DNA of 64,000 nt, taken from NCBI RefSeq assembly GCF_009834025.1, contig NZ_CP047156.1, positions 3,680,067 to 3,744,066 of the forward strand, written 5' to 3'. The DNA is from Epidermidibacterium keratini (GTDB lineage Bacteria; Actinomycetota; Actinomycetes; Mycobacteriales; Antricoccaceae). Each line of letters starts with the position of its first letter. Within the stretch, counting starts at the first letter, position 1. Position numbers and translations under genes: made by a program. Below are positions 34,168-43,850 of this stretch, in pieces. The notes below the pieces were generated by a model. The model did not search any database. It was not told where the DNA came from and saw only the letters and a program-made list of their open reading frames with translations.

Positions 34168-35412
34168 ATGAGCGATCGACGGGTTCGCGAGCAGGGCGAT
34201 AGCGACGAGAGTGTCGCGGTCATCTGGTCCGATGACTACCTGAAGTACGACCTGGGTGGCGACCATCCCATGCACCCGGTCCGCATCGACCTGACGATGC
34301 GGCTGGCGCGCGATCTCGGCGTACTCGACCGTCCGGGCGTCTCGCTGCACACGCCCACTCCGGCAACCGAGCAGCAGCTGCTGCGGGTGCACAACGAGCG
34401 CTATCTGGCCGCGGTCCGCGAGGCGCCGGTCCAGCCGTGGGGGATCGGGCATGGGCTCGGCACCGACGACAACCCGATCTTCTGGGGCATGTACGAGTCG
34501 GCCGCGATGATCGCCGGCGGCACGCGCCTGGCGGCAGAGCTCGTGTGGGACGGCACCGTGAAGCACGCGGTGAACATCGGCGGCGGCATGCACCACGCCA
34601 TGCCCGGCAGCGCGGCCGGCTTCTGCATCTTCAACGATCTCACCGTCGCGATCGCCGATCTGCTCGAGCGCGGCGCGAAGCGGGTGGCGTACGTCGATGT
34701 CGACGTCCATCACGGTGATGGCGTACAGGCCGCGTTCTACAACGACCCCAGGGTGCTGACGATCAGCGTGCATCAGAGCCCGCTGTCACTGTGGCCGCAT
34801 ACCGGCTTTCCGAGTGAGGTCGGGCGCGACGACGCGGTCGGTACGGCGGTCAACGTCGCGCTGCCTGCCGAGACCAGCGACGGGCAGTGGTTAAGCGCGT
34901 TTGAGGCGACCGTGCCGTCGCTGCTGCGGGCCTTCAACCCGGAGATCATCGTGACGCAGTGCGGGTGCGATACCCATCACGAGGATCCGCTGGCCGACCT
35001 CGCGTTGACCGTCGACGGGCAGGACGCGATCTACGGTCGCCTGCACGAGCTCGCCCACGAGCTGTGTGACGGCAAGTGGGTAGCGACCGGTGGTGGCGGC
35101 TACGGGCTCGTGCGGGCGGTGCCACGCTCCTGGACGCACCTGCTGGCGCGCGCGTCGGGATCACCGATCGACCCGGATGCCGAGATCCCGCAGGCCTGGC
35201 TCGACGAGCTCGCGCAGGCCAAGCTTCCGGACTTCATGCCGCGCGGCAGCGGCTACGCCACGCCGCCGCCGCGGATGGGCGAGGGCGCGCGGATCGACCT
35301 ACAGCCGTGGAACGGATCTGCCGACGACAGCCCGCTGCACCGCGCGATCTATGCCGCACGTCACGCGAGCTTTCCGCTTGCCGGGCTCGATCCGGCCGAC
35401 CCTCGTGACTAA
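34168..35412 (+). CDS. acuC: Histone deacetylase-like protein deacetylase AcuC
   Basis: Zinc-dependent amidohydrolase of the class I HDAC fold, 414 residues. Active-site blocks: IGGGMHHAMPGSAAGFC (His pair at about 142-143), YVDVDVHHGDGVQ (zinc Asp and His near 178-182), a second zinc Asp in CGCDTHHEDPL and the GGGGYG loop near 308. In B. subtilis AcuC removes acetyl groups from acetyl-CoA synthetase lysines. The gene lies directly upstream of a GNAT acetyltransferase with an acyl-CoA-synthetase-like domain, so the two probably act on the same substrates in opposite directions. Confidence 0.93.
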   Translation: MSDRRVREQGDSDESVAVIWSDDYLKYDLGGDHPMHPVRIDLTMRLARDLGVLDRPGVSLHTPTPATEQQLLRVHNERYLAAVREAPVQPWGIGHGLGTDDNPIFWGMYESAAMIAGGTRLAAELVWDGTVKHAVNIGGGMHHAMPGSAAGFCIFNDLTVAIADLLERGAKRVAYVDVDVHHGDGVQAAFYNDPRVLTISVHQSPLSLWPHTGFPSEVGRDDAVGTAVNVALPAETSDGQWLSAFEATVPSLLRAFNPEIIVTQCGCDTHHEDPLADLALTVDGQDAIYGRLHELAHELCDGKWVATGGGGYGLVRAVPRSWTHLLARASGSPIDPDAEIPQAWLDELAQAKLPDFMPRGSGYATPPPRMGEGARIDLQPWNGSADDSPLHRAIYAARHASFPLAGLDPADPRD

Positions 35413-35460
35413 GCGGGGGACAATGGAGGGGCCGACGAGACCGAGGACCATCACCGAACC

Positions 35461-38052
35461 ATGACGACCGACCCGAGCACCCGCACGACCACCGCGGCCG
35501 TGACCGCCGACCCCGCGGCCACGGAAGCCGCCGCTGCCGAGCCCGCCTCGAGTACGGCGCCGTCGGGCGACGCGCCGGTCGCGAACGACGACCGGCCGAA
35601 GTCGCCGCAGGACTACGACTACCCCCGCGGCTGGGAGGCCGACGTCATCGCCTCCGACGGAGGCACTGTCCACGTGCGCCCCATCACGCCGGCCGATGCC
35701 GACAAGCTCGTCGCGATGCACGGGCGGACGTCTGAGCGGACCCGCTACCTGCGCTTCTTCGGACCCTATCCGCGGGTGCCGGCGCGCGATCTTGAGCGTT
35801 TCGTCAACGTCGACCACCACGATCGCGTCGCGCTGATCGTGCTGCTCGGCAACGACATCATCGGCGTGGGTCGCTACGACCGCTACCCGGACTCCGACAC
35901 CGCCGAGGTCGCGTTCTTGATCGAGGATGCCCACCAGGGCCGCGGGCTCGGCCCGATGCTGCTGGAACACCTCGCCGCGGCGGCGCGCGAGAGTGGGATC
36001 ACCCGGTTCGCCGCCGACGTACTCGCCGAAAACGGCCGCATGGTCCGCACCTTCCTCGACGCCGGCTACAGCCCCAGCCGTGCCTACGAAGAAGGCGTGG
36101 TGCGCCTGGAGTTCCCAGTCGAGCCGACCGAGACTTCCCAAGCGGTCTCCTACTCGCGCGAGCAGCGTTCTGAAGCGCGCTCGCTCGAGCGGCTGCTCAC
36201 CGCCACGTCCGTCGCGGTGATCGGCGCGTCCAACGACCACACCAAACTCGGGTACGCCGTCGTCAACAACCTGCTCAGCTTTGGGCTGGACGGGCCCATC
36301 TACCCGGTCAACCCCACCGCGGCCCACGTCGCGGGGGTCCCGGCGTACCGCTCGGTGCTGGACATCCCGCACGACCTCGACCTCGCCGTCATCACCGTGC
36401 CGGCCGACCAGGTCGAGGGCGTCGTCGAGGAGTGCGGACAGAAGAACGTGCGCGGACTCGTGGTGATCTCCGGCGGGTTCTCCGAGAAGGACGAGCACGG
36501 GCGCACCGAGCAGCAGAAGCTTGTCGAGACGGCGCGCGCCTACGGCATGCGCGTCGTCGGGCCCAACTGCCTCGGCGTGGTCAACACCCGTGCCGACGTG
36601 CGGCTGAACGCCACCATCTCGCCTAACGTGCCGCCACCGGGCCGTGTCGGGTTCTTCTGCCAGTCCGGTGCGCTGGGGGTGGCGATTCTCGCCGACGCGC
36701 ACCGCCGCGGCCTCGGCATGTCCACGTTCGTCTCGGCTGGCAACCGCGCCGACGTCTCCGGTAACGACCTGCTGCAGTACTGGGCCACCGACGACCGCAC
36801 CGAGGTCATCCTGCTGCACCTGGAGAGCTTCGGTAACCCGCGCAAGTTCGCCCGGCTGACCCGTCAGATCGCGCGCGACAAGCCGATCGTCGCGGTCAAG
36901 AGCGGCCGGCACACCGGTGCCAAGGCCGGCATCGCGGCCGCCGTACCGATTCCGGACGACATCGTCGAGGCGCTGTTCGAGTCCTCGGGTGTCATGCGGG
37001 TCGACACGCTCGAGCAGAGCTTCGATCTGGCCATGCTGCTTGCGCACCAGCCGCTGCCGCGCGGCCAGCGGGTCGGTGTCGTCGGGAACTCCTCGGCGCT
37101 CGGGTTGCTGGTGCAGGACGCATGTCTGAGCAACGGGCTCGAGGTCAGCGAGGGCTATCCGGTCGACATCGGCCCCGAGGGCTCGGTCGAGGCGTTCGAG
37201 TCGGCCCTCGCCGGCGCGCTCGCCGACGACAACGTCGACTCGCTGGTCGCGGTCTTCGTGCCGCCGGTGGTGACCGACGCCCGGCCGTACGCCGAGGCGC
37301 TCGGGCGGCTCAGCATGAACTCTGAAAAACCGATCGTGACGACATTCCAAGGCATCAGCGGGATTCCGGCCGGCCTGCAGGAGGTCGGCGGCGGGGGAGA
37401 GCTGCTGCGCGGATCTGTGCCGAGCTACGTCAGCCCGGAGCGCGGCGTACTCGCGCTCGCCAAGGCGACGTCGTACTACGCCTGGCGCAGCAAGCCCGAG
37501 GGCACACCGGTCGATGCCGAAGATGTCGACAACAAGCAGGCGGCCGCGACGATCTACGGAGTCCTGGAGAAGGAGCCCGAAGGCCGGGTGCTCAGCCCCG
37601 AGGAGACCGAGGAGCTGCTGGGTGCCTACGGCATCGTCAGCGACGCGCGCGATCCGGGCGACGACGGCATTCCGGTCACCATCGGGCTGCGCGATGACTC
37701 GTCGTTCGGTGCGCTGGTGAGCTTCGGTCTCAGTGGCCTGGCGCTGGAGCTGTTCCACGACACGGCGTACCGCGCCCTGCCACTGTCGGACACCGACATC
37801 GACGAACTCATCCGTGAGCCGCGCGCGTTCCCGCTGCTCGATGGCTACCGCGGCCAGCCGAAGGTCGACCTCGATGCGTTGCACGACCTCATCGCGCGGG
37901 TGGTGACCCTCGGCGAGCACAACCCCGAGGTGCGCTCGCTGCAGCTCGACCCGGTCATCGTCACTCCCGACGGTGCGTGCGTCACCCGCGCCAGCGTGCG
38001 CATCGGGCCGCCGGTCAACCTCGGTCCGCGCCGCCTCGCCCCCGCGATCTAG
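35461..38052 (+). CDS. GNAT protein acetyltransferase fused to NDP-forming acyl-CoA synthetase-like domain (Pat type)
   Basis: 863 residues. A disordered Ala/Thr-rich start (1-55), then a GNAT domain (about 65-215, with the acetyl-CoA loop EDAHQGRGLGPMLLEHL), then CoA-binding (TSVAVIGASNDHTKLGYAVV), succinyl-CoA-synthetase-like (VVGPNCLGVVNTRA, FCQSGALGVAIL) and a short remnant of the ATP-grasp part. This GNAT-first order is that of actinobacterial PatA-type lysine acetyltransferases. In KSGRHTGAKAGIAAAVP (from about residue 479) the SHTG phosphohistidine loop of active synthetases is replaced, so the large domain is probably regulatory. acuC lies 48 bp upstream. Confidence 0.9.
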   Translation: MTTDPSTRTTTAAVTADPAATEAAAAEPASSTAPSGDAPVANDDRPKSPQDYDYPRGWEADVIASDGGTVHVRPITPADADKLVAMHGRTSERTRYLRFFGPYPRVPARDLERFVNVDHHDRVALIVLLGNDIIGVGRYDRYPDSDTAEVAFLIEDAHQGRGLGPMLLEHLAAAARESGITRFAADVLAENGRMVRTFLDAGYSPSRAYEEGVVRLEFPVEPTETSQAVSYSREQRSEARSLERLLTATSVAVIGASNDHTKLGYAVVNNLLSFGLDGPIYPVNPTAAHVAGVPAYRSVLDIPHDLDLAVITVPADQVEGVVEECGQKNVRGLVVISGGFSEKDEHGRTEQQKLVETARAYGMRVVGPNCLGVVNTRADVRLNATISPNVPPPGRVGFFCQSGALGVAILADAHRRGLGMSTFVSAGNRADVSGNDLLQYWATDDRTEVILLHLESFGNPRKFARLTRQIARDKPIVAVKSGRHTGAKAGIAAAVPIPDDIVEALFESSGVMRVDTLEQSFDLAMLLAHQPLPRGQRVGVVGNSSALGLLVQDACLSNGLEVSEGYPVDIGPEGSVEAFESALAGALADDNVDSLVAVFVPPVVTDARPYAEALGRLSMNSEKPIVTTFQGISGIPAGLQEVGGGGELLRGSVPSYVSPERGVLALAKATSYYAWRSKPEGTPVDAEDVDNKQAAATIYGVLEKEPEGRVLSPEETEELLGAYGIVSDARDPGDDGIPVTIGLRDDSSFGALVSFGLSGLALELFHDTAYRALPLSDTDIDELIREPRAFPLLDGYRGQPKVDLDALHDLIARVVTLGEHNPEVRSLQLDPVIVTPDGACVTRASVRIGPPVNLGPRRLAPAI

Positions 38053-38085
38053 AACCCGCTGGCCGGCGTACCCCTCCCGATCGCC

Positions 38086-38144
38086 ATCTGCGGTGGAACC
38101 GGACACCCTAGAGCGCCCGTAGGGTGTCCGGTTCCACCGCAGAT
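38086..38144. repeat. 51-nt GCGGTG/CACCGC hairpin element (copy C) with extended stem
   Basis: Core 38090-38140 begins GCGGTG and ends CACCGC, 51 nt; perfect pairing extends outward to ATCT/AGAT, giving 25-bp arms and a 9-nt loop. It lies between the convergent acetyltransferase and sigB genes. Confidence 0.88.
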
Positions 38145-38184
38145 CGTCCGGAGAGTACGGCGCACCGATTGGCAGAAGACAGAA

Positions 38185-38220
38185 GACCGCCCGCACAGCA
38201 TCGCTGCCGTGCGGGCGGTC
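38185..38220 (-). terminator. Hairpin at the sigB 3' end
   Basis: GACCGCCCGCAC (38185-38196) pairs perfectly with 38209-38220 across a 12-nt loop, 22 bp beyond the sigB stop on the minus strand. Probable sigB terminator; element C on its other side may serve the opposing gene. Confidence 0.7.
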
Positions 38221-38242
38221 GGGTGTCACAACCTCAGGCGGT

Positions 38243-39244
38243 CTACCGCAGGTAGGCCTTCAGGGCGCCGGAGCGCTCCGGGGTGCGCAGCTTGGCCATG
38301 GTCTGGCGCTCGATCTGCCGCACCCGCTCGCGCGACATGCCGAACTCCTTGCCGATCTGCTCCAAGGTGTAAGGCTTCTCGCCGTTGAGCCCGAAGCGGC
38401 GGGCAACGAGGCGCTGCTCGCGCTCATCCAGGCCCTCGACGACCTTGCGCACGTCATCGCGCATCATGTCGAAGTCGACCAGGTCCTCGGCCGCCGGAGT
38501 ATCGGTGTCTTCGATGAAGTCGCCGAAAGCAGCGTCCTCGTCGGCACCGACCGTCTGGTCGAGGCTCATGATGTCGCGGCTGTGCTCAAGCAGCTGCGCG
38601 ACCTTGGCCGGCGTGATGTCGAGCTCGGCCGCGATCTCCTCGATCGACGGCTCCTGGGTCAGCTCCTGCTGCAGGCGGCGGCGAGTGCGGACCACGCGGT
38701 TGACCTGCTCGGCGAGGTGCACCGGCAGCCGGATCGAGCGACCCGAGTCGGCCATCGCCCGCGAGATCGCCTGGCGGATCCACCACGTGGCGTACGTCGA
38801 GAACTTGAAGCCCTTGGCGTAGTCGAACTTCTCGACCGCGCGGACGAGACCGAGGTTGCCCTCCTGGATCAGATCCAAGAACGACAGGCCGTGGCCGGTG
38901 TAGCGCTTGGCGACCGATACGACCAGGCGCAGGTTTGCCTCAAGCAGGTGCTTCTTTGCCGCCTGCCCATCCTTGGCGACCGCACGCAGGTCGCGGCGCT
39001 TGGCCTCGCCGAAGCGGCGCTTCGGGTCGGCGAGCAGCTGCTCGGCGTACAGCCCAGCCTCGATCCGGCGGGCCAGATCGACCTCCTGCTCGGCGGTCAA
39101 CAGCTTGACCTTGCCGATCGAGGTCAGGTACACGCGCACCAGGTCGGTCGTCTGGGTGCTCTCGCTCGCGGTCTCGAACCCGGCGTCGTCGCTCTTCGCT
39201 GCCTTGGTATTGGTGGTGTTGTTATCTGCTGTCGTGGTGGACAT
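38243..39244 (-). CDS. sigB: RNA polymerase sigma factor SigB (group 2 sigma-70)
   Basis: 333-residue sigma-70 factor without the long acidic/basic N-terminus of SigA. Regions: 1.2 ([31 protein letters not shown]), 2.1-2.4 ([34 protein letters not shown] ... [17 protein letters not shown]), 3 and 4.2 ([21 protein letters not shown]). Proximity to ideR supports SigB, the general stress sigma in mycobacteria. GAGAGG lies 6 nt before ATG 39244. The frame is open upstream without similarity. Confidence 0.93.
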   Translation of the reverse strand: MSTTTADNNTTNTKAAKSDDAGFETASESTQTTDLVRVYLTSIGKVKLLTAEQEVDLARRIEAGLYAEQLLADPKRRFGEAKRRDLRAVAKDGQAAKKHLLEANLRLVVSVAKRYTGHGLSFLDLIQEGNLGLVRAVEKFDYAKGFKFSTYATWWIRQAISRAMADSGRSIRLPVHLAEQVNRVVRTRRRLQQELTQEPSIEEIAAELDITPAKVAQLLEHSRDIMSLDQTVGADEDAAFGDFIEDTDTPAAEDLVDFDMMRDDVRKVVEGLDEREQRLVARRFGLNGEKPYTLEQIGKEFGMSRERVRQIERQTMAKLRTPERSGALKAYLR

Positions 39245-39311
39245 AGCAACCTCTCGTCGGAGAGTCATGTGGCGCGACGGCAATCCCTTTACCCCAGATC
39301 CGGCCGTCGTA

Positions 39312-40745
39312 TTAGTGCAACGTCTCCGAGTTCGATTTGTTCCCGCTGGTGCTCGCGACCTCACACGGAACCAGCAGCCCGGTGCGGACCAGGGCGCGCA
39401 CGAGCGAGAAGATCGCTGAGCGCCCCAACGTCCGCGCCATCGGCACGGCCTCGATCGCATCACCGACCCGCCGCGGCTCGGTGCACTCGGCAAGCAGCGG
39501 CTGGGCAACCTGGGCGATCTGCACCGCGGGTCCATGGACGGCAAGGCCCAGCGGTCCGCCAGCGCGCAGTACGCCGACCCCGGCGTGCTCCGCCTGCTGT
39601 GCGGGGGCGGCCCGCACAACGAGTGAGGCGAGGTCGTCATCGCCCTCGCGGAGTGCGCGGACACGTGCCGCCCACGCGCCGACAGCAGTCCCCACCGGCT
39701 CATCGCTCGCCTGGTGCGCCGCGGCGACGTCGACCTGTCCTGGCTCGTCATCGCCGGCGGCGGCTATCACGATGAACCCCGATCCGACGCCGAGAATTCC
39801 GTCGCCTCGCAACCGCATCGCCCAGGCCTGCTGCTCGTCGGGATCGTCGCGCCAGACCGCGGCGTACTGCTCGGGCGTCGTCACGGCCCGCTCGACCAGC
39901 AGTACGTCGGAGGCATCGTCGGTCACTTCATCCAGCGCTGCGGCGAGGGCGGCGCGCGCATCGGCGCCATCGCGGTAGGGCCAGTTGGCCAGCAGTACGG
40001 CGTACCCGCCGGGTGCGAGGTGCGCGCGAAAGCTCGCGGCGAGCATCGCCGGGTCGAGTCCTGGATGCGCATCGCGAAACACCACCGGCGCGTCGGCACC
40101 CACCACGAACGGGGGATTGCACGCGATCAGTGCCGCATCGCCGGTGAGACCGTCGACGAAGCTCATCTGCACGACATCGATCTGCGAGTCGTTGAGCGCC
40201 GCGGTGAGCTCGGCAAGCGCGAGCGCCCGCGGGTTCACGTCGGTCGCGGTGACCGTTGCGAACCGCGAGCGAAGCCAGACCGCGACCGCGCCGGATCCAG
40301 TGCCGACGTCGACGGCGAGTCCGGGCGGGACATCCAGCGAGGCGACTACGTCGAGGAGGGTGGCGGTGGCATTGCCCGGGCCGCCGACGTACTCGCGGTC
40401 GTCTTCATGCCAGCCGAAGTCGGCTGCGACGAGTACGCCGAGCTCGCCCACCGGCGCAGTGAGCACGCTCACCTCGGCGCGCACCCACACCTCGTCGTCG
40501 ATCTCGAACGCGGCGAGTACGCCGCCTTCCAGCGCCGCCGCGAGCAGCGGCTCACCCAGAGCACGTGAGGCCTTCGCCAGCGGCAGCGGGTCGCCGCGCG
40601 AGAAGAGCGTCCACAGCGGACGTATGCGCGTGGGGTCGTCCGCCGCGGCGACAAACACCTCCCGCAGGCCGCGCCCGATCGTGCGGCGCAGCCCCTCGGC
40701 GTCGCTCTCGTCCGTGCCCCACCGAAGGGCCGCTACCTGCTGCAT
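39312..40745 (-). CDS. Methyltransferase of the PrmC/HemK-like N6/N5 group
   Basis: 477 residues. An N-terminal helical domain (about 1-120, [21 protein letters not shown]) precedes a class I SAM methyltransferase: [15 protein letters not shown] (motif I), [15 protein letters not shown] and the catalytic NPPFVVG, which marks amino-group methylation of glutamine, adenine or guanine. A C-terminal extension of about 150 residues includes a helix-turn-helix-like end. Actinobacterial proteins of this build are common and uncharacterised. ATG 40745; sigB lies 67 bp downstream on the same strand. Confidence 0.85.
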   Translation of the reverse strand: MQQVAALRWGTDESDAEGLRRTIGRGLREVFVAAADDPTRIRPLWTLFSRGDPLPLAKASRALGEPLLAAALEGGVLAAFEIDDEVWVRAEVSVLTAPVGELGVLVAADFGWHEDDREYVGGPGNATATLLDVVASLDVPPGLAVDVGTGSGAVAVWLRSRFATVTATDVNPRALALAELTAALNDSQIDVVQMSFVDGLTGDAALIACNPPFVVGADAPVVFRDAHPGLDPAMLAASFRAHLAPGGYAVLLANWPYRDGADARAALAAALDEVTDDASDVLLVERAVTTPEQYAAVWRDDPDEQQAWAMRLRGDGILGVGSGFIVIAAAGDDEPGQVDVAAAHQASDEPVGTAVGAWAARVRALREGDDDLASLVVRAAPAQQAEHAGVGVLRAGGPLGLAVHGPAVQIAQVAQPLLAECTEPRRVGDAIEAVPMARTLGRSAIFSLVRALVRTGLLVPCEVASTSGNKSNSETLH

Positions 40746-40848
40746 GGATTTAGTCTGGCAGCCCGGCGTACAACGTCGGTGTCGAGGACTAGAGTTGGCG
40801 GGGTGGCCAGCCGGCCGCCAGACCCCTGTGACCGTCGAGGTGCTCGCG

Positions 40849-41238
40849 ATGAAGAAGCGTGACTCGGTCCGTCCGCACCTAGTTACCTCTGCTCCGCAGT
40901 CCCGCGAGGAGGAGTTCGCCGCCCGCAAGCGTCGATACGTGCTGACCATGGCCTCGCGCGCCATCCTGCTCGTGGTCGCGCTGCTGTGCGCCACGGTCAG
41001 CATCTGGCTCGCCATCGGCGTCGGCATCATCAGTGCCATCCTGCCGTGGATCGCCGTGGTGATGGCCAACGAGGGCCCACCGAAGTCATCGCCCTACTAC
41101 CGTGCCGGCCGCGACCGCGCCCCCGCCGATCACGCGCGGCAGGAGGAGCCAGATCGCAGGGTCATCGCGGCAGGCCCGGTGATCATCGACGAGAATGGGT
41201 CGACGGTCCGTAGCCCCGAGAAAGGCACCACAGCATGA
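40849..41238 (+). CDS. DUF3099 membrane protein
   Basis: 129 residues with two adjacent transmembrane helices (VLTMASRAILLVVALLCATVSIW and LAIGVGIISAILPWIAVVMAN) preceded by the DUF3099 hallmark LVTSAPQSREEEFAARKRRY and followed by a hydrophilic tail. GAGG lies 8 nt before ATG 40849. Overlaps the next gene by 4 bp (ATGA). Confidence 0.85.
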   Translation: MKKRDSVRPHLVTSAPQSREEEFAARKRRYVLTMASRAILLVVALLCATVSIWLAIGVGIISAILPWIAVVMANEGPPKSSPYYRAGRDRAPADHARQEEPDRRVIAAGPVIIDENGSTVRSPEKGTTA

Positions 41239-41480
41239 GCACCGAGACTCTCGACCGCGTCGATGAGCGCCCCGAGCTCAAAGACACCGACTCCTCGAAG
41301 GACGACGAGGTATTCCACTACGTCCGCAAGTCGAAGATCGCGCAGAGCGCGGTCATGGGCGACTACGTGGTGGCGCTGTGCGGCGAGACCTTCCCGGTGA
41401 CCAAGGCGCCCAAGCCGGGATCGCCGGTGTGCAAGGACTGCAAGGAGATCTACGAGTCCCTTCCCAAGGGCAAAGAGTAG
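41235..41480 (+). CDS. DUF3039 small zinc-ribbon-like protein
   Basis: 81-residue actinobacterial protein matching DUF3039: DDEVFHYVRKSKIAQSAVMGDYVVALCGETFPVTKAPKPGSPVCKDCKEIYESL read in blocks, with Cys in ALCGE and CKDC likely binding zinc. Translationally coupled to DUF3099 and followed by the helicase, the standard neighbourhood. Function unknown. Confidence 0.9.
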   Translation: MSTETLDRVDERPELKDTDSSKDDEVFHYVRKSKIAQSAVMGDYVVALCGETFPVTKAPKPGSPVCKDCKEIYESLPKGKE

Positions 41481-41612
41481 GCAGCCGGCGAGTACGCCGT
41501 CACACCGCTCGACACGCGGCGCTGGATCGCCGGTCGACCGCCACAACCACGCTAGATTTGTTGCTCGCGTCAGCCGTCGGCTGCCGCACTAGCACCACGC
41601 CGGGAAGGGGGC

Positions 41613-43385
41613 ATGACGTCGTTGCGCAGTGAGGCCACCGCCCCGGCGCCGTACCGCCCACCGACCGAGCACACGCCGCTGCGTCCCTGGCAGCGGCGCG
41701 CGCTCAACCGCTACCTGATGCGCCGGCCGACCGACTTCATGCTGGTCGCAACGCCAGGAGCCGGCAAGACGACCTTCGCGCTACGCGTGGCGCGCGAGCT
41801 GATGAGCGGCGGCGACATCAGCCAGGTCATCATCGTCGCGCCCACCGACCACCTCAAGACCCAGTGGGCGCAGGCCGCGGCACGGGTGGGAATCCGCATC
41901 GACCCGAAGTTCTCCGGCGCCGTCGGGCGCACCAGCGGCGACTACGACGGTGTGGCTGCGACGTACGCCGGCATCGCTGGCGCACCTGAGGCGTTCGCGC
42001 GGCGCACGATGATCCGCGACACCCTGGTGATCCTCGACGAGGTGCACCACGCCGGCGATGCGAAGTCCTGGGGTGGCGCGGTCCGCAAGGCGTTCGAGGG
42101 CGCGACCCGCCGCCTGACGCTGACCGGTACGCCGTTTCGCTCCGACGACGACCCCATCCCGTTCGTCAGCTACGAGACGATCGCCGGTGGCATGAAACGT
42201 TCCGTGGCTGACTTCAGCTACGGCTACCGCGAGGCGCTCGGCGACCGCGTCGTACGCCCGGTGATGTTCATGTCCTACAGCGGCGAGGCGAGCTGGCGCA
42301 CCCGTGCTGGCGACGAGGTCACGATGCGGCTCGGCGAGGCCGCGCTGGCTGAGCACACCCAGCGCGCGTGGCGCACCGCGCTCGATGCCGAAGGCGACTG
42401 GATCCCCGCCGTACTCCGCGCCGCCCACACCCGGTTGAGCCAGCTGCGCCGCGGTGGGAGCCCGGATGCCGGCGGCCTGGTGATCGCCAGCGACCAGTCC
42501 GATGCGCGCGCGTACGCCGAGCTGCTGGAGCATCTCACCGGCAACCGGCCCACGCTGGTGCTGTCGGACGAGGTGGGTTCCTCGCGTCAGATCGCCCGGT
42601 TCAGCGACTCGAACGACGAGTGGATCGTGGCCGTGCGCATGGTCTCCGAAGGCGTCGACATCCCGCGGCTCGGCGTACTCGTCTATGCCACGAACGTCAG
42701 CACCCCGATGTTCTTCGCGCAGGCCGTCGGCCGCGTGATCCGCGCGCGGTCGGCGAGCGAGTCGGCCACGGTGTTCCTGCCCTCGATCCCGCGGCTGCGC
42801 GCGCTCGCCCACGAGATGGAGACCGAGCGCGACCACATCCTCGGCGCGCCCAAACAGGCCGACGAGTGGGACGAGTACGCCGAGCTGGAGCCGTCTACCG
42901 CTGACGAGGAGGACGAGCCGAAGGAAGCGTCGTACGAGCGGCTGCATGCCTCGGCCGATTTCGACGACGTCATCTTCGACGGCAACGCGTGGGGTTCGGC
43001 CGCGGGGCCGAGCGCGGAGGAGGAGTTCCTCGGCATCCCCGGGCTGCTGGCCCCGGACCAGGTGCAGATGCTGCTGCGTAACCGCCAGGATGAGCAGGTG
43101 CGCCAGGCCGACGCGCAGGCGCGCGCCGACCAGCGGGCCCGAGGGGTCGCCGCCGGTGGTGGAGATGGCGGGCAGCCGGAGGAGGCGCGCAGTCATCACG
43201 ACGTCCTGACCGCGCTGCGGCGCGAGCTCACCTCCCTGGTCTCACTGCGCTACCAGCGCAGCGGCAAGAAGCACGCGATGATCCACGCCGAGCTGCGCCG
43301 CGCCTGCGGTGGACCGCCGACTCCGCTGGCCAGCGCGGAGCAGCTTCAGGCTCGCATCGAGTACCTGCGCGCACACCGCGACTAG
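41613..43385 (+). CDS. DEAD/DEAH-box superfamily II helicase
   Basis: 590 residues with LRPWQRRALNRYL (Q-like), Walker A ATPGAGKT at about 46-53, VIIVAPTDHLKTQW (Ia), ILDEVHHAGD (DEVH, about 140), LTGTPFRSDD (III), and the second RecA domain with VRMVSEGVDIPRLGVLVYAT (V) and QAVGRVIRARS (VI). The C-terminal 170 residues are acidic then helical and not recognised. Such helicases follow DUF3039 in many actinobacteria; the nucleic-acid target is unknown. TAGATT at about 41552-41557 is a possible -10. Confidence 0.92.
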   Translation: MTSLRSEATAPAPYRPPTEHTPLRPWQRRALNRYLMRRPTDFMLVATPGAGKTTFALRVARELMSGGDISQVIIVAPTDHLKTQWAQAAARVGIRIDPKFSGAVGRTSGDYDGVAATYAGIAGAPEAFARRTMIRDTLVILDEVHHAGDAKSWGGAVRKAFEGATRRLTLTGTPFRSDDDPIPFVSYETIAGGMKRSVADFSYGYREALGDRVVRPVMFMSYSGEASWRTRAGDEVTMRLGEAALAEHTQRAWRTALDAEGDWIPAVLRAAHTRLSQLRRGGSPDAGGLVIASDQSDARAYAELLEHLTGNRPTLVLSDEVGSSRQIARFSDSNDEWIVAVRMVSEGVDIPRLGVLVYATNVSTPMFFAQAVGRVIRARSASESATVFLPSIPRLRALAHEMETERDHILGAPKQADEWDEYAELEPSTADEEDEPKEASYERLHASADFDDVIFDGNAWGSAAGPSAEEEFLGIPGLLAPDQVQMLLRNRQDEQVRQADAQARADQRARGVAAGGGDGGQPEEARSHHDVLTALRRELTSLVSLRYQRSGKKHAMIHAELRRACGGPPTPLASAEQLQARIEYLRAHRD

Positions 43386-43403
43386 CTCACCCCAGACACG
43401 CAT

Positions 43404-43436
43404 CAGCGCGGCGCACCGTTCGGGTGCGCCGCGCTG
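43404..43436. terminator. Strong hairpin between convergent helicase and DUF7455 genes
   Basis: CAGCGCGGCGCACC (43404-43417) pairs perfectly with 43423-43436 around a 5-nt loop. Located 18 bp after the helicase stop and 20 bp from the opposing stop, so it can serve both directions. Confidence 0.8.
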
Positions 43437-43456
43437 AAACGTCTATAGGTGAGCGG

Positions 43457-43645
43457 TTAGCTCAGGGCGAACTCCTGATCCTTCAGGGCCGCTTCGTACT
43501 CCCGGGCGTGGTGTCCGCAGAAGAGAAGCTCAAGACCCGAGGCCATGGTTGCGCGGGTGGTTGCGCGTGCACCGCAGCGGTCGCAGCGGTCCGTGGCCTT
43601 GAGTTCGACTGTGCTATCGGGTGCAACCGGAACCGTGGCGTTCAT
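43457..43645 (-). CDS. DUF7455-type small zinc-binding protein
   Basis: 62 residues: ATDRCDRCGARATTRATMASGLELLFCGHHAREYEAAL, in consecutive blocks, with CxxC and CxHH forming a probable zinc ribbon. Small proteins of this pattern lie near sigA/sigB in actinobacteria. AGAGAGG precedes ATG 43645. The upstream extension of the frame has no similarity. Confidence 0.83.
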   Translation of the reverse strand: MNATVPVAPDSTVELKATDRCDRCGARATTRATMASGLELLFCGHHAREYEAALKDQEFALS

Positions 43646-43850
43646 GGCTGTTCCTCTCTTCTCATCACGACGATCGGGTGGCGATCGCCTTGTGGTGCAT
43701 ACCGTGATACCCACAACGTGCGTGGCGCCCACTCTATGCCCACCGAATGGTCCTCCGACGACGAAACGCCTGGTTCGCGTTTCGCCCACTGAGAACAACC
43801 CGGTAACGCCGGCAAAGATTCCGATGTCCGCTCAGAGCGGACACCCCCGG

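Noticed and set aside
35299-38229. 976-codon minus-strand open frame across the acetyltransferase gene
   Set aside because: Same codon-bias shadow effect; it crosses hairpin element C and has no recognisable domain.
40753-40823. GTCTGGC/GCCAGAC inverted pair near the DUF3099 promoter
   Set aside because: Seven-bp arms separated by about 57 nt; likely chance in GC-rich DNA.
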